From positions 1-29,898 of the forward strand of contig JAEWKL010000279.1 in assembly GCA_023386115.1 (NCBI GenBank): a stretch of DNA of 29,898 nucleotides, written 5' to 3'. Within the stretch, counting starts at the first letter, position 1. Every line of letters starts with the position of its first letter. The translations under genes and the position numbers were made by a program. Shown here piece after piece: positions 1 through 7,690 of this stretch. Source of the DNA: Pseudomonadota bacterium. Lineage in GTDB: Bacteria > Pseudomonadota > Alphaproteobacteria > Rhizobiales > Beijerinckiaceae. Below the pieces are notes generated by a model that did no database searches, was not told where the DNA came from, and saw only the letters and a program-made list of their open reading frames with translations.

Positions 1-2
1 CC

Positions 3-542
3 GGGGGGGGGGTGGGGGCCTGGGCGCCGGGCCAGCCGTCCACCCCGCACGGGCTCTCCCTCACCCGGGCCGGGCAGGAGCCGGAATGGCTTGGCTCGGT
101 GTTCTCCGACGTGCCGATCGGTTCCGGCGACACGTTCAGCCGCCCGACCGCCGGTGGCGGCGGCTTCGGCGATCCGCTGGAGCGCGACCCGGCCAAGGTC
201 GTCGAGGACGTCGCCGACGACTACGTCTCGGTCGCGCGGGCCGCCAAGGATTACGGCGTGGTGATCCGAGTGATCGACGCCGAGCTCTGCCAATACGAGG
301 TCGACGCGGCGGCGACCGCGGCCCTGCGGGCCGAGATCCGTGGGCAGCGCCGGGGCTGGCTCACAACCGATCCGGAGCACGTGGCGGAGGAGTACCGGGC
401 CGGGCGCCTCGACGCCATCGACCTGGTGCGCCGCTACGGCGTGCTCCTCGACTGGGACAAGGGCACGTTGCTGCCGCGCTCGACCGCGCAGTTCCGCGAG
501 CAATTCACCAAGCGCTCGGCTGCCGCCTGGCGCGACGCCTGA
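3..542 (+). CDS. Hydantoinase B/oxoprolinase family protein, C-terminal part (5' end outside window)
   Basis: This is the last roughly 180 codons of a HyuB-family subunit. HyuB partners HyuA in ATP-dependent opening of hydantoin, 5-oxoproline or related cyclic amides; carboxylases of the acetone/acetophenone type use the same fold. The glycine-rich stretch TAGGGGFGDPLERDP followed by VVEDV...YVS...A..DYGVV is the family's characteristic C-terminal region. The tail YGVLLDWDKGTLLP...FR resembles the long HyuB subclass, whereas the complete HyuB at 9728 lacks it, so the two are not simple duplicates. The open frame continues to the window edge; the GTG at position 12 is probably not the true start. 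A run of ten G at 3-12 makes the first residues doubtful. A strong hairpin follows the stop. Confidence 0.8.
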   Translation, partial: GGGVGAWAPGQPSTPHGLSLTRAGQEPEWLGSVFSDVPIGSGDTFSRPTAGGGGFGDPLERDPAKVVEDVADDYVSVARAAKDYGVVIRVIDAELCQYEVDAAATAALRAEIRGQRRGWLTTDPEHVAEEYRAGRLDAIDLVRRYGVLLDWDKGTLLPRSTAQFREQFTKRSAAAWRDA

Positions 543-551
543 CCTGAGGGA

Positions 552-580
552 GGCGCCTGCTCATGCAGTGGGCAGGCGCC
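552..580 (+). terminator. Strong hairpin after the hyuB-like gene
   Basis: GGCGCCTGC (552-560) pairs perfectly with GCAGGCGCC (572-580) across an 11-base loop, 9 bases after the stop codon. There is no clean T tract behind it (a CAACTTT follows), so it may be an imperfect intrinsic terminator or an mRNA 3'-end stabiliser. Confidence 0.5.
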
Positions 581-606
581 GCTCAACTTTCCCGCAAGTC
601 CTAACA

Positions 607-664
607 TTGACAGCTGATAATGTATTTATAAATTGTCCACTGTCTGCAGTTGTTGTGTACACAA
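607..664 (+). promoter_or_regulatory. Promoter and palindromic operator of the GntR gene
   Basis: An AT-rich island in an otherwise GC-rich stretch carries TTGACA at 607-612 and AT-rich -10 candidates (TATAAA 627-632, TAAATT 629-634). Downstream is the perfect 12-bp palindrome TTGTGTACACAA at 653-664. This fits the T-GT...AC-A half-site pattern known for FadR/FCD-type GntR regulators. A second inverted repeat, CTGTCTGC (640-647) and GCAGACAG (665-672), brackets it. The palindrome lies about 60 bases before the GntR start codon, as expected for autoregulation. Promoter assignment is by eye. Confidence 0.55.
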
Positions 665-723
665 GCAGACAGCTGGTTTTCGATCCGCCACGGTGCCAAT
701 CGCCCGCAGGAGGAAGACCGTTC

Positions 724-1473
724 ATGTCCCGAATTTCGGAGACGAACGCCGTGCAGAGGCTGATCGACGCGCTGAGCTTGTCCGATCAGGTGCGGCACTA
801 CTTGCTGAACGCACTGACCTCCGGTCGCCTGCGCCCGGGCGACCGCATCAACGAGGCGGAGCTTGCCCGTACCCTCGGCATCAGCCGCAACCCGGTGCGG
901 GAGGCTGTCTCAGGGTTGGCGCAGCGCGGCTTCCTGGTGTCGGCGCCGAGGCGAGGCCACTTCCTGCGCCGGTTCACCCCCCAGGACGTCGACGACGTGT
1001 TCTCGTTCCGGATCTGCGTCGAGTCCTTCGCGATCCGCCAGGCCCTGCCGCGGATGCGCCCGAGCGACCACGACGACCTCGCGCGCCTCGTCGAGCGCAT
1101 GATGGCGGCGGGCCGGACCGGGCAGCTTGCCGAGTTGCACCAGGCCGACATGGCTCTGCACCGGCGGATCTGCGAATTGTCCGGCAATCGCCAGACCCTG
1201 CGGGCGCACGAGGGCATCGACACCGAGGTGCAGATGCTCATCGCCTACGTCGACCTCGAGCGCGAGCCGCCGCTGCAATCGGCGCTGGCCCACCTGCCAA
1301 TCGTCGAGGCTCTGGCCTCCGGCCACGTCGAGCGCTCGGTCGCGGCGATGCAGCACCACCTCGAGACGACCTGGGCCTTCGTCCATCGGATGTACGGACG
1401 GACCGGTCGCGGCGAGCCGCTGGTTGATGCCGGTGACGTGTCGCCGGTCCAGATCTGGAGGACACGGGGATGA
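724..1473 (+). CDS. GntR-family transcriptional regulator, FCD (FadR) subfamily
   Basis: A 249-residue protein with an N-terminal winged helix (about residues 19-84; LARTLGISRNPVREAVSGL is the typical recognition region). An all-helical FCD effector domain follows, with the expected Asp/His metal-site residues in HQADMALHRRI and further His in the last helices. FCD regulators usually sense small carboxylates or amino-acid derivatives and repress nearby catabolic operons. The ATG at 724 is chosen because AGGAGGAAG (708-716) sits at ideal spacing; the frame is open further upstream but without a start that fits. Its stop overlaps the next gene (ATGA). The promoter region ahead holds a fitting operator, so it probably controls itself and perhaps the transporter/hyu operon. 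Confidence 0.9.
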   Translation: MSRISETNAVQRLIDALSLSDQVRHYLLNALTSGRLRPGDRINEAELARTLGISRNPVREAVSGLAQRGFLVSAPRRGHFLRRFTPQDVDDVFSFRICVESFAIRQALPRMRPSDHDDLARLVERMMAAGRTGQLAELHQADMALHRRICELSGNRQTLRAHEGIDTEVQMLIAYVDLEREPPLQSALAHLPIVEALASGHVERSVAAMQHHLETTWAFVHRMYGRTGRGEPLVDAGDVSPVQIWRTRG

Positions 1474-1670
1474 AGTTCGCGCCGAACCGGCTCTATGTCG
1501 AGAGCTACGCCAAGTGCCCGAATTGCGGCATCCTCCTCTACGAGAACCCGGCCAACGAGGCGCCTGACACGGTCCGGGCGAACGGCAAGATCTACTGCTC
1601 AGCCTGGTGCGTCGACTGGGAGGCGGAGCGCGAGGAGCGGCGGCGGGAGAAGGACAAGACAGGCGTGTAG
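1470..1670 (+). CDS. Small four-cysteine (putative zinc-ribbon) protein, 66 aa
   Basis: The ATG overlaps the GntR stop by four bases (ATGA), so the two are translationally coupled. The protein has CPNCG (C16, C19) and YCSAWC (C43, C47), a spacing compatible with one structural zinc site, then a highly charged C-terminal tail (EAEREERRREKDK). No signal peptide or membrane segment is visible. I do not recognise a named family. Acetone and acetophenone carboxylases, relatives of HyuA/HyuB, need a small zinc-containing gamma subunit, so a role as an accessory subunit of the hydantoinase-like enzyme upstream is possible but unproven. Codon use and GC match the neighbours, which supports a real gene. 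Confidence 0.7.
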   Translation: MKFAPNRLYVESYAKCPNCGILLYENPANEAPDTVRANGKIYCSAWCVDWEAEREERRREKDKTGV

Positions 1671-1963
1671 CTGCGCATATAGTATTGCACTCAAATAAAA
1701 ATAAGATTTTCGCAAATGCAAATCACGTTCCGAACTCGCTTTTTACAGTGAGGGACACCGCTTCTCTCCCAAGCGGGAGAGGGGGTGCCACGCCCTTCGG
1801 TCGGTGCTGAGACCCGGCGGAGGCCGGATCGGACATGGGGAAGACAAGTATCGCCGCGGCTCCTCGGGCCGCGGACGGGCGCGGTTGCCTCGGGCCCGCC
1901 CCGGCGACGCGCGGGCAGAGCAGAGGCGGCCGGTGCGCCCGGCCTTCGGCAGGAGGACCAACG
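1671..1963 (+). other. Leader region before the transporter operon
   Basis: No gene is seen here. It begins with an AT-rich stretch (1677-1745), unusual for this genome, then has two hairpins: CTCTCCC/GGGAGAG (1764-1770 with 1775-1781) and CCGCGGC/GCCGCGG (1854-1860 with 1868-1874). The AT-rich part could hold a promoter, but no convincing -35/-10 pair at normal spacing is visible. It matches no riboswitch class that I recognise. Confidence 0.4.
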
Positions 1964-3157
1964 ATGACGGGAAAGCGGATCATCGGCGCGGTGCTGGCCA
2001 CAGCCCTCGCCCTCGGGGCACGGCCGGCGGCGGCCGACGGCATCACCATTGGGCTCGCGGTGGCCTTCTCCGGCTGGATGGAGGCCTATGACGGCGAGGC
2101 CGCCAAGATGGCCCAGCTCTGGATCGAGCAGACGAACCAGAAGGGCGGCCTCCTCGGCAAGCCGATCAAGGTCGTCACCGCCGACACCAAGACCGACCGG
2201 GTCGAAGGCGCCAAGGTTGGCAAGCAGCTGATCGACCAGGGCGCCAACCTGCTCCTGGTCTCGGCCGATTACGATTACGGTGCCCCGGCGGCGCTCCAGG
2301 CCCAGAAGGCCGGGGTGGTCTCGGTCTTCATGGGCGCCTCGGACCCGAAGGCCGGCGTGATCGGCGTCGGGCCCTATTCCTTCACCGCGAACAATGCCGG
2401 CCAGCTGGAAGGCGCCGTGATGGCCGGCTGGGGCTACGCCAAGAAGGGCGTGCGCAAGGGCTACATGCTGGTTGACGAGACTATCGAGTACAACAAGTCG
2501 GTCTGCGCCGGCTACGAGTGGAACTTCCCGACCGTCGGCGGCAAGGTCGTCGGCCAGGACACCTTCAAGGGTCTCGATCCGACCATCAACTCGCAGATCA
2601 CCCGCCTCAACGACGCGATCCGGACCGGCGGCGTCGATCACGTGATGCTGTGCTCGACCAATCCGGGCGCGGCGAGTGCGGTGCGCCAGCTGCGCGCTGC
2701 CGGGGTGAACCTGCCGGTGTTCAGCGCCACCGCGATGGACGGCACCTACTGGCTCAACTCGACGCCGGGCCTGAAGGACTTCTACCTGCCGGTCCAGGCG
2801 CTCACGGTCGACGACCCGCGCGCCCCGGTGAACGAGCTGACCGCGGCCTACGCCAAGAAGTATGGCAAGCCTCCGACGACCCAGTACGCCTACCCGATCT
2901 ACGCCTATCTCGACCTCTGGGCGAAAGCGGTGACGACAACCGGCACCACCGATGCGGCCAAGGTCGTGGTCGAGCTCAACAAGGCCGACAACGCCCCGAC
3001 GATCCTCGGCCCGCGCACCTTCACGCCGAAGCTCCACATCCAGACCAAGATGCCGATGATCGTCGTCTCCTACGCCGATGGCAAGGAGAGCTCGGTCGAG
3101 GAATGGACCATCAAGGACACCATTCCGGACGCCGTCCTCTACCGGCTGAAGAAGTAG
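1964..3157 (+). CDS. ABC transporter substrate-binding protein (branched-chain amino acid/amide type)
   Basis: A 397-residue periplasmic binding protein of the Peripla_BP_6 (LivJ/LivK, amide-binding) class. Residues 1-24 form a Sec signal peptide: KR, then a hydrophobic core, then a likely cut after A24 (AAA|DG). The mature part starts ITIGLAVAFSGWM and contains the family's KVVTADTKTD segment and a Rossmann-like second lobe. The ATG at 1964 follows AGGAGGA (1951-1957); the frame is open upstream but in leader-like sequence. It precedes the four membrane/ATPase genes of the same importer by 32 bases. The ligand is not readable from sequence; the hydantoinase and aminotransferase genes downstream suggest an amide, lactam, hydantoin or amine. 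Confidence 0.9.
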   Translation: MTGKRIIGAVLATALALGARPAAADGITIGLAVAFSGWMEAYDGEAAKMAQLWIEQTNQKGGLLGKPIKVVTADTKTDRVEGAKVGKQLIDQGANLLLVSADYDYGAPAALQAQKAGVVSVFMGASDPKAGVIGVGPYSFTANNAGQLEGAVMAGWGYAKKGVRKGYMLVDETIEYNKSVCAGYEWNFPTVGGKVVGQDTFKGLDPTINSQITRLNDAIRTGGVDHVMLCSTNPGAASAVRQLRAAGVNLPVFSATAMDGTYWLNSTPGLKDFYLPVQALTVDDPRAPVNELTAAYAKKYGKPPTTQYAYPIYAYLDLWAKAVTTTGTTDAAKVVVELNKADNAPTILGPRTFTPKLHIQTKMPMIVVSYADGKESSVEEWTIKDTIPDAVLYRLKK

Positions 3158-3189
3158 CCGGCCTCCCCGACGCGAAGGACCCGGCCTCC

Positions 3190-3966
3190 ATGCAGCGCGC
3201 TTACGTCGAACCGGCGGTCAAGGGCGTCGACCGCTCCCTGACCAATGCCTCGGACCTCTCCGCGGACGGGCTCGCGGTGCGCTTCCAGGGCCTCGCGGCG
3301 ATCTCGAACGTCAGCCTCAGGCTGCACCGCCACGAGGTGTTCGGGCTGATCGGCCCGAACGGCGCCGGCAAGACCACCCTGGTCAACTGCCTCACCGGCT
3401 TCCAGCGTCCGACCGAGGGGAGGGTGCTGCTCGGGGAGGCCGATACCGCGGGCTGGCGCGCGGCGGAGTTCCGCGCCCGCGGCGTCGCCCGCACCTTCCA
3501 AGCCGGGCGGCTGTTTCGCGACATGAGCGTGATCGAGAACGTCGAGGTGACGGGGGCGGGGCTGGGCCTGTCGCTCCGCGCCGCCCGCGAGCATGCCCGG
3601 GCGATGCTCGACTGGATCGGGCTCGCCGACAAGGCCGGCTTCCCGGCCGGCATGCTCGCCTATACCGACCAGCGCCGCCTCGGCATCGCCCGGGCGCTCG
3701 TCCTGTCGCCGGCCTTCGTGCTCCTCGACGAGCCGGCGGCCGGCATGTCCGACGCCGAATGCGAGGAGCTGATGGAACTCGTCGCCTCGATCCCCGCGAC
3801 CTTCACCTGCGGCGTTCTCTTGATCGAGCACAACATGCGGGTGGTGATGGGCATCAGCCAACGCATCCACGTCCTCGACGGCGGCCGCACCCTGGCGGAG
3901 GGGACACCCGACGAGATACAGCGCCACGAGGCGGTGATGGCCGCCTATCTGGGCATGGAGGCCTGA
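3190..3966 (+). CDS. ABC transporter ATP-binding protein, LivG type
   Basis: A 258-residue cytoplasmic ATPase that powers the importer encoded around it. Walker A is GPNGAGKTT (about residues 55-63), Walker B is FVLLDEPAAGM, and the switch histidine is in LLIEHNM. The signature region reads LAYTDQRRLGIARAL. LivG proteins usually have a non-canonical signature of the type YGxQRRLEIARA, so this is a further variant with T in place of the usual glycine. The first 27 residues precede the nucleotide-binding fold. GAAGGA about 10 bases upstream supports the ATG at 3190. The stop is four bases before the next ATPase gene. Confidence 0.9.
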   Translation: MQRAYVEPAVKGVDRSLTNASDLSADGLAVRFQGLAAISNVSLRLHRHEVFGLIGPNGAGKTTLVNCLTGFQRPTEGRVLLGEADTAGWRAAEFRARGVARTFQAGRLFRDMSVIENVEVTGAGLGLSLRAAREHARAMLDWIGLADKAGFPAGMLAYTDQRRLGIARALVLSPAFVLLDEPAAGMSDAECEELMELVASIPATFTCGVLLIEHNMRVVMGISQRIHVLDGGRTLAEGTPDEIQRHEAVMAAYLGMEA

Positions 3967-3970
3967 CGCC

Positions 3971-4723
3971 ATGGCGCCGCTCCTCTCGCTCGAGAACATC
4001 CAGGTCCGCTACGACGACCTCGTGGCTTTGCGCGGCGTCTCGCTCACGGTCGCCGAGGGCGAGGTCGTCTGCATCATCGGGCCGAACGGCGCCGGCAAGT
4101 CGACGACGATGGCCGCCATCGCCGGCGGCGTCGTGCCCCATGCCGGCGACATCCGCCTCGACGGCGCCAGCATCCGGGGCGAGCGGCCGGAAAAGATCGC
4201 CCGGCTCGGGATCTCCCTGGTGCCGGAGGGCCGCCACGTCTTCGGAACGCTCACGGTGGACGAGAACCTCGCCATCGGCGGCCAGCTGCGCGGCGACCGG
4301 GCTGCGGCGCGGGTCGATCGCGAGCGGATCCTGTCGCTGCTGCCGCGCCTCGGCGAGCGGCTGCACAGCCCGGCCGGGCGCCTCTCCGGCGGCGAGCAGC
4401 AGATGCTGGCGGTGGCCCGGGCGGTGATGACCCGGCCGCGCCTGCTCCTCGTCGACGAGCCGTCGCTGGGGCTGGCGCCGAAGATCATCGACCAGATCTA
4501 CGAGATCCTGCTCGACCTGCGCCGCCAGGCCTCCCTCACCCTGCTCATCAACGAGCAGAGCTCGACCCGCATCCTCAAGCATGCCGACCGCATCTCGGTC
4601 CTGCGCGGCGGGCGCATCCAGCTCGAGGGCCGGGCCGCCGACCTGAAGGACGGCGAGGCGATCCGTCAGGCGTATTTCGGCTTCGGCGAGCGGGCGGCCC
4701 AACCGGCGGAGGCGAGCGCGTGA
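3971..4723 (+). CDS. ABC transporter ATP-binding protein, LivF type
   Basis: A 250-residue second ATPase of the same importer. Walker A is GPNGAGKST, the signature is the canonical LSGGEQQMLAVARA, and Walker B is LLLVDEPSLGL. The switch position is in LLINEQSS, with glutamine instead of histidine as is common in LivF. It pairs with the LivG-type subunit to form the asymmetric heterodimer typical of hydrophobic amino acid and amide importers. The stop overlaps the GTG start of the first permease (GTGA), indicating translational coupling. Confidence 0.9.
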   Translation: MAPLLSLENIQVRYDDLVALRGVSLTVAEGEVVCIIGPNGAGKSTTMAAIAGGVVPHAGDIRLDGASIRGERPEKIARLGISLVPEGRHVFGTLTVDENLAIGGQLRGDRAAARVDRERILSLLPRLGERLHSPAGRLSGGEQQMLAVARAVMTRPRLLLVDEPSLGLAPKIIDQIYEILLDLRRQASLTLLINEQSSTRILKHADRISVLRGGRIQLEGRAADLKDGEAIRQAYFGFGERAAQPAEASA

Positions 4724-5634
4724 TCTCGTTCCTGCAGAACCTCATCGATGCCGTCAGCTTAGGGAGCATCTACGCCCTGGTGGCGCTCGGCATCGGGCTC
4801 CTGTTCGGCATCCTGCGGCTCATCAACTTCGCCCATGGCGATTTCATCACGGTCGGAGCCTACGCGCTCATCGTGCCCTCAGCGGATGTGACCGCGCGTC
4901 TCCTCATCGGCGGCTGGCCCTGGCCGGTGATGATCCCGACGATCTGCCTGATCGTGATCGTGGCGGCCCTCCTCACCGACGCCTTGGTGTTCCGCCCCTT
5001 GCGCCGCGCCTCCTCGCCCTCCCTGATGATCGCCTCCTTCGCGGTGAGCTACATCATCCAGAACGGCGTGCTGATGGCCTACGGCGCGCGGCCGAAGGCC
5101 GTCGATCTGTGGAGTGGCGCCAACAGCCAGATCCTGATCGGCGACCTGCGCGTGCCGATGCTCCAGCTCGTCACCCTGGTGGTGACCCTCGTGCTGATGG
5201 GCGGCCTGACGCTCTTCCTCAAGAAGACCCCTTACGGCATCCAGATGCGGGCGGCGGCGGAGGACTTCCGCATGGCGCAGTATCTCGGCGTGCGCGGCAA
5301 CCTCGTGATAGGCCTCGCCTTCGCGATCAGCGGCATCCTCGCCGGCGTGGTCTCGCTCCTCACCACCACGCAATCCGGCTCGCTCAGCCACACGATGGGC
5401 GTGCCGCTCGCGCTGTTCGCCTTCGTGGCGGTGGTGGTCGGCGGCATGGGCAGCCTCGTTGGGGCCGTGGTCGGCGGCTTCACCATCGGGCTCATCGTCA
5501 CGATGCTCCAGGCCTACCTGCCGCCGGACCTGCGCGCCTTTCGCGACGCCTTCGCCTTCGCCTTCGTGATCCTGGTCCTGCTGGTGCGCCCGAGCGGCCT
5601 GGTGCCGGCCCGCAGCACGATCGAGCGCGTCTGA
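4720..5634 (+). CDS. ABC transporter permease, LivH type
   Basis: A 304-residue inner-membrane permease of the BPD_transp_2 family with about eight hydrophobic segments. The family hallmark is near the N-terminus: SLGSIYALVALGIGLLFG followed by INFAHGDF. The C-terminus ends in LVRPSGLVPAR, as in other LivH proteins. The start is a GTG overlapping the preceding stop; no better ATG is nearby. It forms the translocation pore together with the LivM-type protein encoded next, whose ATG shares one base with this stop (TGATG). Confidence 0.9.
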   Translation: MISFLQNLIDAVSLGSIYALVALGIGLLFGILRLINFAHGDFITVGAYALIVPSADVTARLLIGGWPWPVMIPTICLIVIVAALLTDALVFRPLRRASSPSLMIASFAVSYIIQNGVLMAYGARPKAVDLWSGANSQILIGDLRVPMLQLVTLVVTLVLMGGLTLFLKKTPYGIQMRAAAEDFRMAQYLGVRGNLVIGLAFAISGILAGVVSLLTTTQSGSLSHTMGVPLALFAFVAVVVGGMGSLVGAVVGGFTIGLIVTMLQAYLPPDLRAFRDAFAFAFVILVLLVRPSGLVPARSTIERV

Positions 5635-6701
5635 TGGAATCCGCGATGCGCCTTCTCGCCCGCCATCAGACGCCTCTGCTGCTGATCCTCTGCCTCGGGC
5701 TCATCGCCGCTTTGAGCCTCGTCGGCGGCGACGCCGTGCAGGTGACCCTGACCGAGATGTTCATCCGGGTCGTCGTCGTCGTCGGATTGTTCGTCTTCAT
5801 CGGCAATTCCGGCATCATCTCCTTCGGCCAGGTCGGATTCATGTGCATCGGCGCCTATGCGGCGGCCTGGGCCACCGCCGAGCCGTCGTTCAAGCAGATC
5901 ATGCTCCAGGGCCTGCCGGCTTTGCTCCAGGAGAACCAGCTCCCGTTCTGGGTCGCGATCCTGGGGGCGATCCTGCTGCCGGCTCTCGTCGCCTTCGGGC
6001 TCGGCCTCGCGATCATGCGGCTGTCGGGGACCGCGGCCTCGATCGCCACCTTCGCCTTCCTCATCATCGTCAACAGCGTCTACGCCAACTGGGATTCGGT
6101 CACCGCCGGGGTCAGCTCGATCGTCGGCATCCCGACGGTGGTCGGCCCGTGGACCGCCTATGCCTTTTCGGGGCTGGCGATCCTGGCGGCCTACGGGTTC
6201 CAGGTCTCGCGCTTCGGCCTGATGCTGCGGGCCTCCCGCGACGACGAGGTCGCGGCGAGCGCCTCCGCCGTGAAGGTGGTGCGGATGCGGCTCGTCGCCT
6301 TCGTGCTCAGCGCGGCGATCACCGGCATGGGCGGCGGGCTCTACGCCCAGTTCCTCGGCATCCTGACGGTCGACCCGTTCTATCTCAGCCTGTCCTTCAT
6401 CACGATCGCCATGCTGGTAGTCGGCGGCCAGGCGAGCCTCACCGGCGCCGTCGCCGGCGTCGTCGCGGTGACGGCTGTGGTCGAGGTGCTGCGCCTCCTC
6501 GAACGCGGGGTCGCCGTCGGCGGGACCTCCCTGGCTCTGCCCGCTGGCAGCCAGGAGATCGGGCTCGGCCTCGTCATGGCGCTAATCCTGATCTTCCGCC
6601 CGAACGGCCTCAGCCGCGGGCGGGAACTCGTCCTGCAATCGGGCCGGCCCGCCCCCGCCGCCCCGGAAGGCCTGAGCCCCCGGCCGAAGGCGGCATCGTG
6701 A
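5634..6701 (+). CDS. ABC transporter permease, LivM type
   Basis: A 355-residue second permease of the importer. After a short N-terminus come several strongly hydrophobic helices. The family motif NSGIISFGQVGFMCIGAYAA occurs early, and LRASRDDEVAASA (the cytoplasmic ATPase-coupling loop) sits mid-protein. The C-terminal LIFRPNGL matches LivM. The ATG at 5634 overlaps the LivH stop; an internal ATG at 5646 is an alternative. The last 35 residues are a proline- and arginine-rich tail, probably cytoplasmic. The stop overlaps the GTG of the aminotransferase gene (GTGA). Confidence 0.9.
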   Translation: MESAMRLLARHQTPLLLILCLGLIAALSLVGGDAVQVTLTEMFIRVVVVVGLFVFIGNSGIISFGQVGFMCIGAYAAAWATAEPSFKQIMLQGLPALLQENQLPFWVAILGAILLPALVAFGLGLAIMRLSGTAASIATFAFLIIVNSVYANWDSVTAGVSSIVGIPTVVGPWTAYAFSGLAILAAYGFQVSRFGLMLRASRDDEVAASASAVKVVRMRLVAFVLSAAITGMGGGLYAQFLGILTVDPFYLSLSFITIAMLVVGGQASLTGAVAGVVAVTAVVEVLRLLERGVAVGGTSLALPAGSQEIGLGLVMALILIFRPNGLSRGRELVLQSGRPAPAAPEGLSPRPKAAS

Positions 6702-7657
6702 CAGCCCGGAGAACGCCCGTGCCCGAGACGTCTTCCACGCAGACCCCGACGCCCTGGGCGGCCGGCGCCGCCTACATCGACGGCCGCTTCATGCCGATCG
6801 CTGAAGCCGCGATCCCGATCACCGACTGGGGCTATCGCCGCTCCGACGTGACCTACGACGTGGTCGGGGTGCGCGACGGCGCCTTCTTCCGGCTCGACGA
6901 CCATATCCGGCGCTTCCGCGCCTCGATGGAGACCTTCCGGCTCAAGCCCCCGGAGGACGACGCGGCAATCGAGCGGGTGCTGCACCGCTGCGTCGCGCTC
7001 GCGGGGTTGCGCGACGCCTACGTGGCGATGGATTGCCTGCGCGGGCGCCCGCCCGCCGATCAGCCCTATCACCCGGCCCATGCCCGCAACTATCTGGCGG
7101 CCTTCGCCCTGCCGTGGATCTCCCTCGTCCGGCCCGACGTGATGGAACGCGGCGCCCATCTGGTGGTCGCCGAGACCCAGCGCATCCCGGCCCGCTCGGT
7201 CGACCCCCGGGCGAAGAACTTCCACTGGGCCGACCTGACCCGCGGCCAGTTCGAGGCGCACGACCGCGGCGCCGATTTCTGCGTCCTCCTCGACGAGGAC
7301 GGCCACGTCACCGAAGGCCCGGGCTTCAACCTGTTCGTCGTCGCCGACGGACGGCTCGCAACCCCGGATGCCGGCGTGCTCGAAGGGCTGACGCGCCAGT
7401 CGGTGATCGAGCTCGCCCGCGAGATGGATCTCGCCGTCGCGGTCCGGCCCGTCACCGTGGCGGAGCTGCGCGACGCCGACGAGATCCTGCTCGTCACCAC
7501 CGCCGGCGGGATCATGCCGGCCTCGCGCATCGACGGGCGGATCATGGGCAACGACCGGCCCGGGCCGGTCTTCCGGCGCCTGCACGACACCTTCTGGGAC
7601 AAGCGCGCCGCCGGCTGGCACGCGACCCCGGTCGACTACGCCTCGATCCACGCCTGA
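6698..7657 (+). CDS. Fold-type IV PLP aminotransferase, (R)-amine transaminase-like
   Basis: A 319-residue cytosolic PLP enzyme of the BCAT/DAAT class. The Schiff-base lysine is K173 in AKNFHWADL. The cofactor-binding blocks TEGPGFNLF, GVLEGLTRQSV and TTAGGIMPASRIDG follow in the usual order. The N-terminal block RRSDVTYDVVGVRDGAFFR strongly recalls the fungal (R)-selective amine transaminases (HSDLTYDV...DGRFFRLDDH) rather than branched-chain or D-alanine enzymes. The specificity is inferred from this motif. The GTG at 6698 overlaps the LivM stop; a GTG at 6719 is an alternative. Placed between importer and hydantoinase, it probably removes or installs an amino group on the pathway's intermediate. 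Confidence 0.85.
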   Translation: MTARRTPVPETSSTQTPTPWAAGAAYIDGRFMPIAEAAIPITDWGYRRSDVTYDVVGVRDGAFFRLDDHIRRFRASMETFRLKPPEDDAAIERVLHRCVALAGLRDAYVAMDCLRGRPPADQPYHPAHARNYLAAFALPWISLVRPDVMERGAHLVVAETQRIPARSVDPRAKNFHWADLTRGQFEAHDRGADFCVLLDEDGHVTEGPGFNLFVVADGRLATPDAGVLEGLTRQSVIELAREMDLAVAVRPVTVAELRDADEILLVTTAGGIMPASRIDGRIMGNDRPGPVFRRLHDTFWDKRAAGWHATPVDYASIHA

Positions 7658-7690
7658 CCACGCACCGCCTGACGACGGGAGGACGTCCCC

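Noticed and set aside
1671..1963. Riboswitch in the leader of the transporter operon
   Set aside because: Hairpins are present, but I see none of the conserved cores of known classes (for example guanidine-I).
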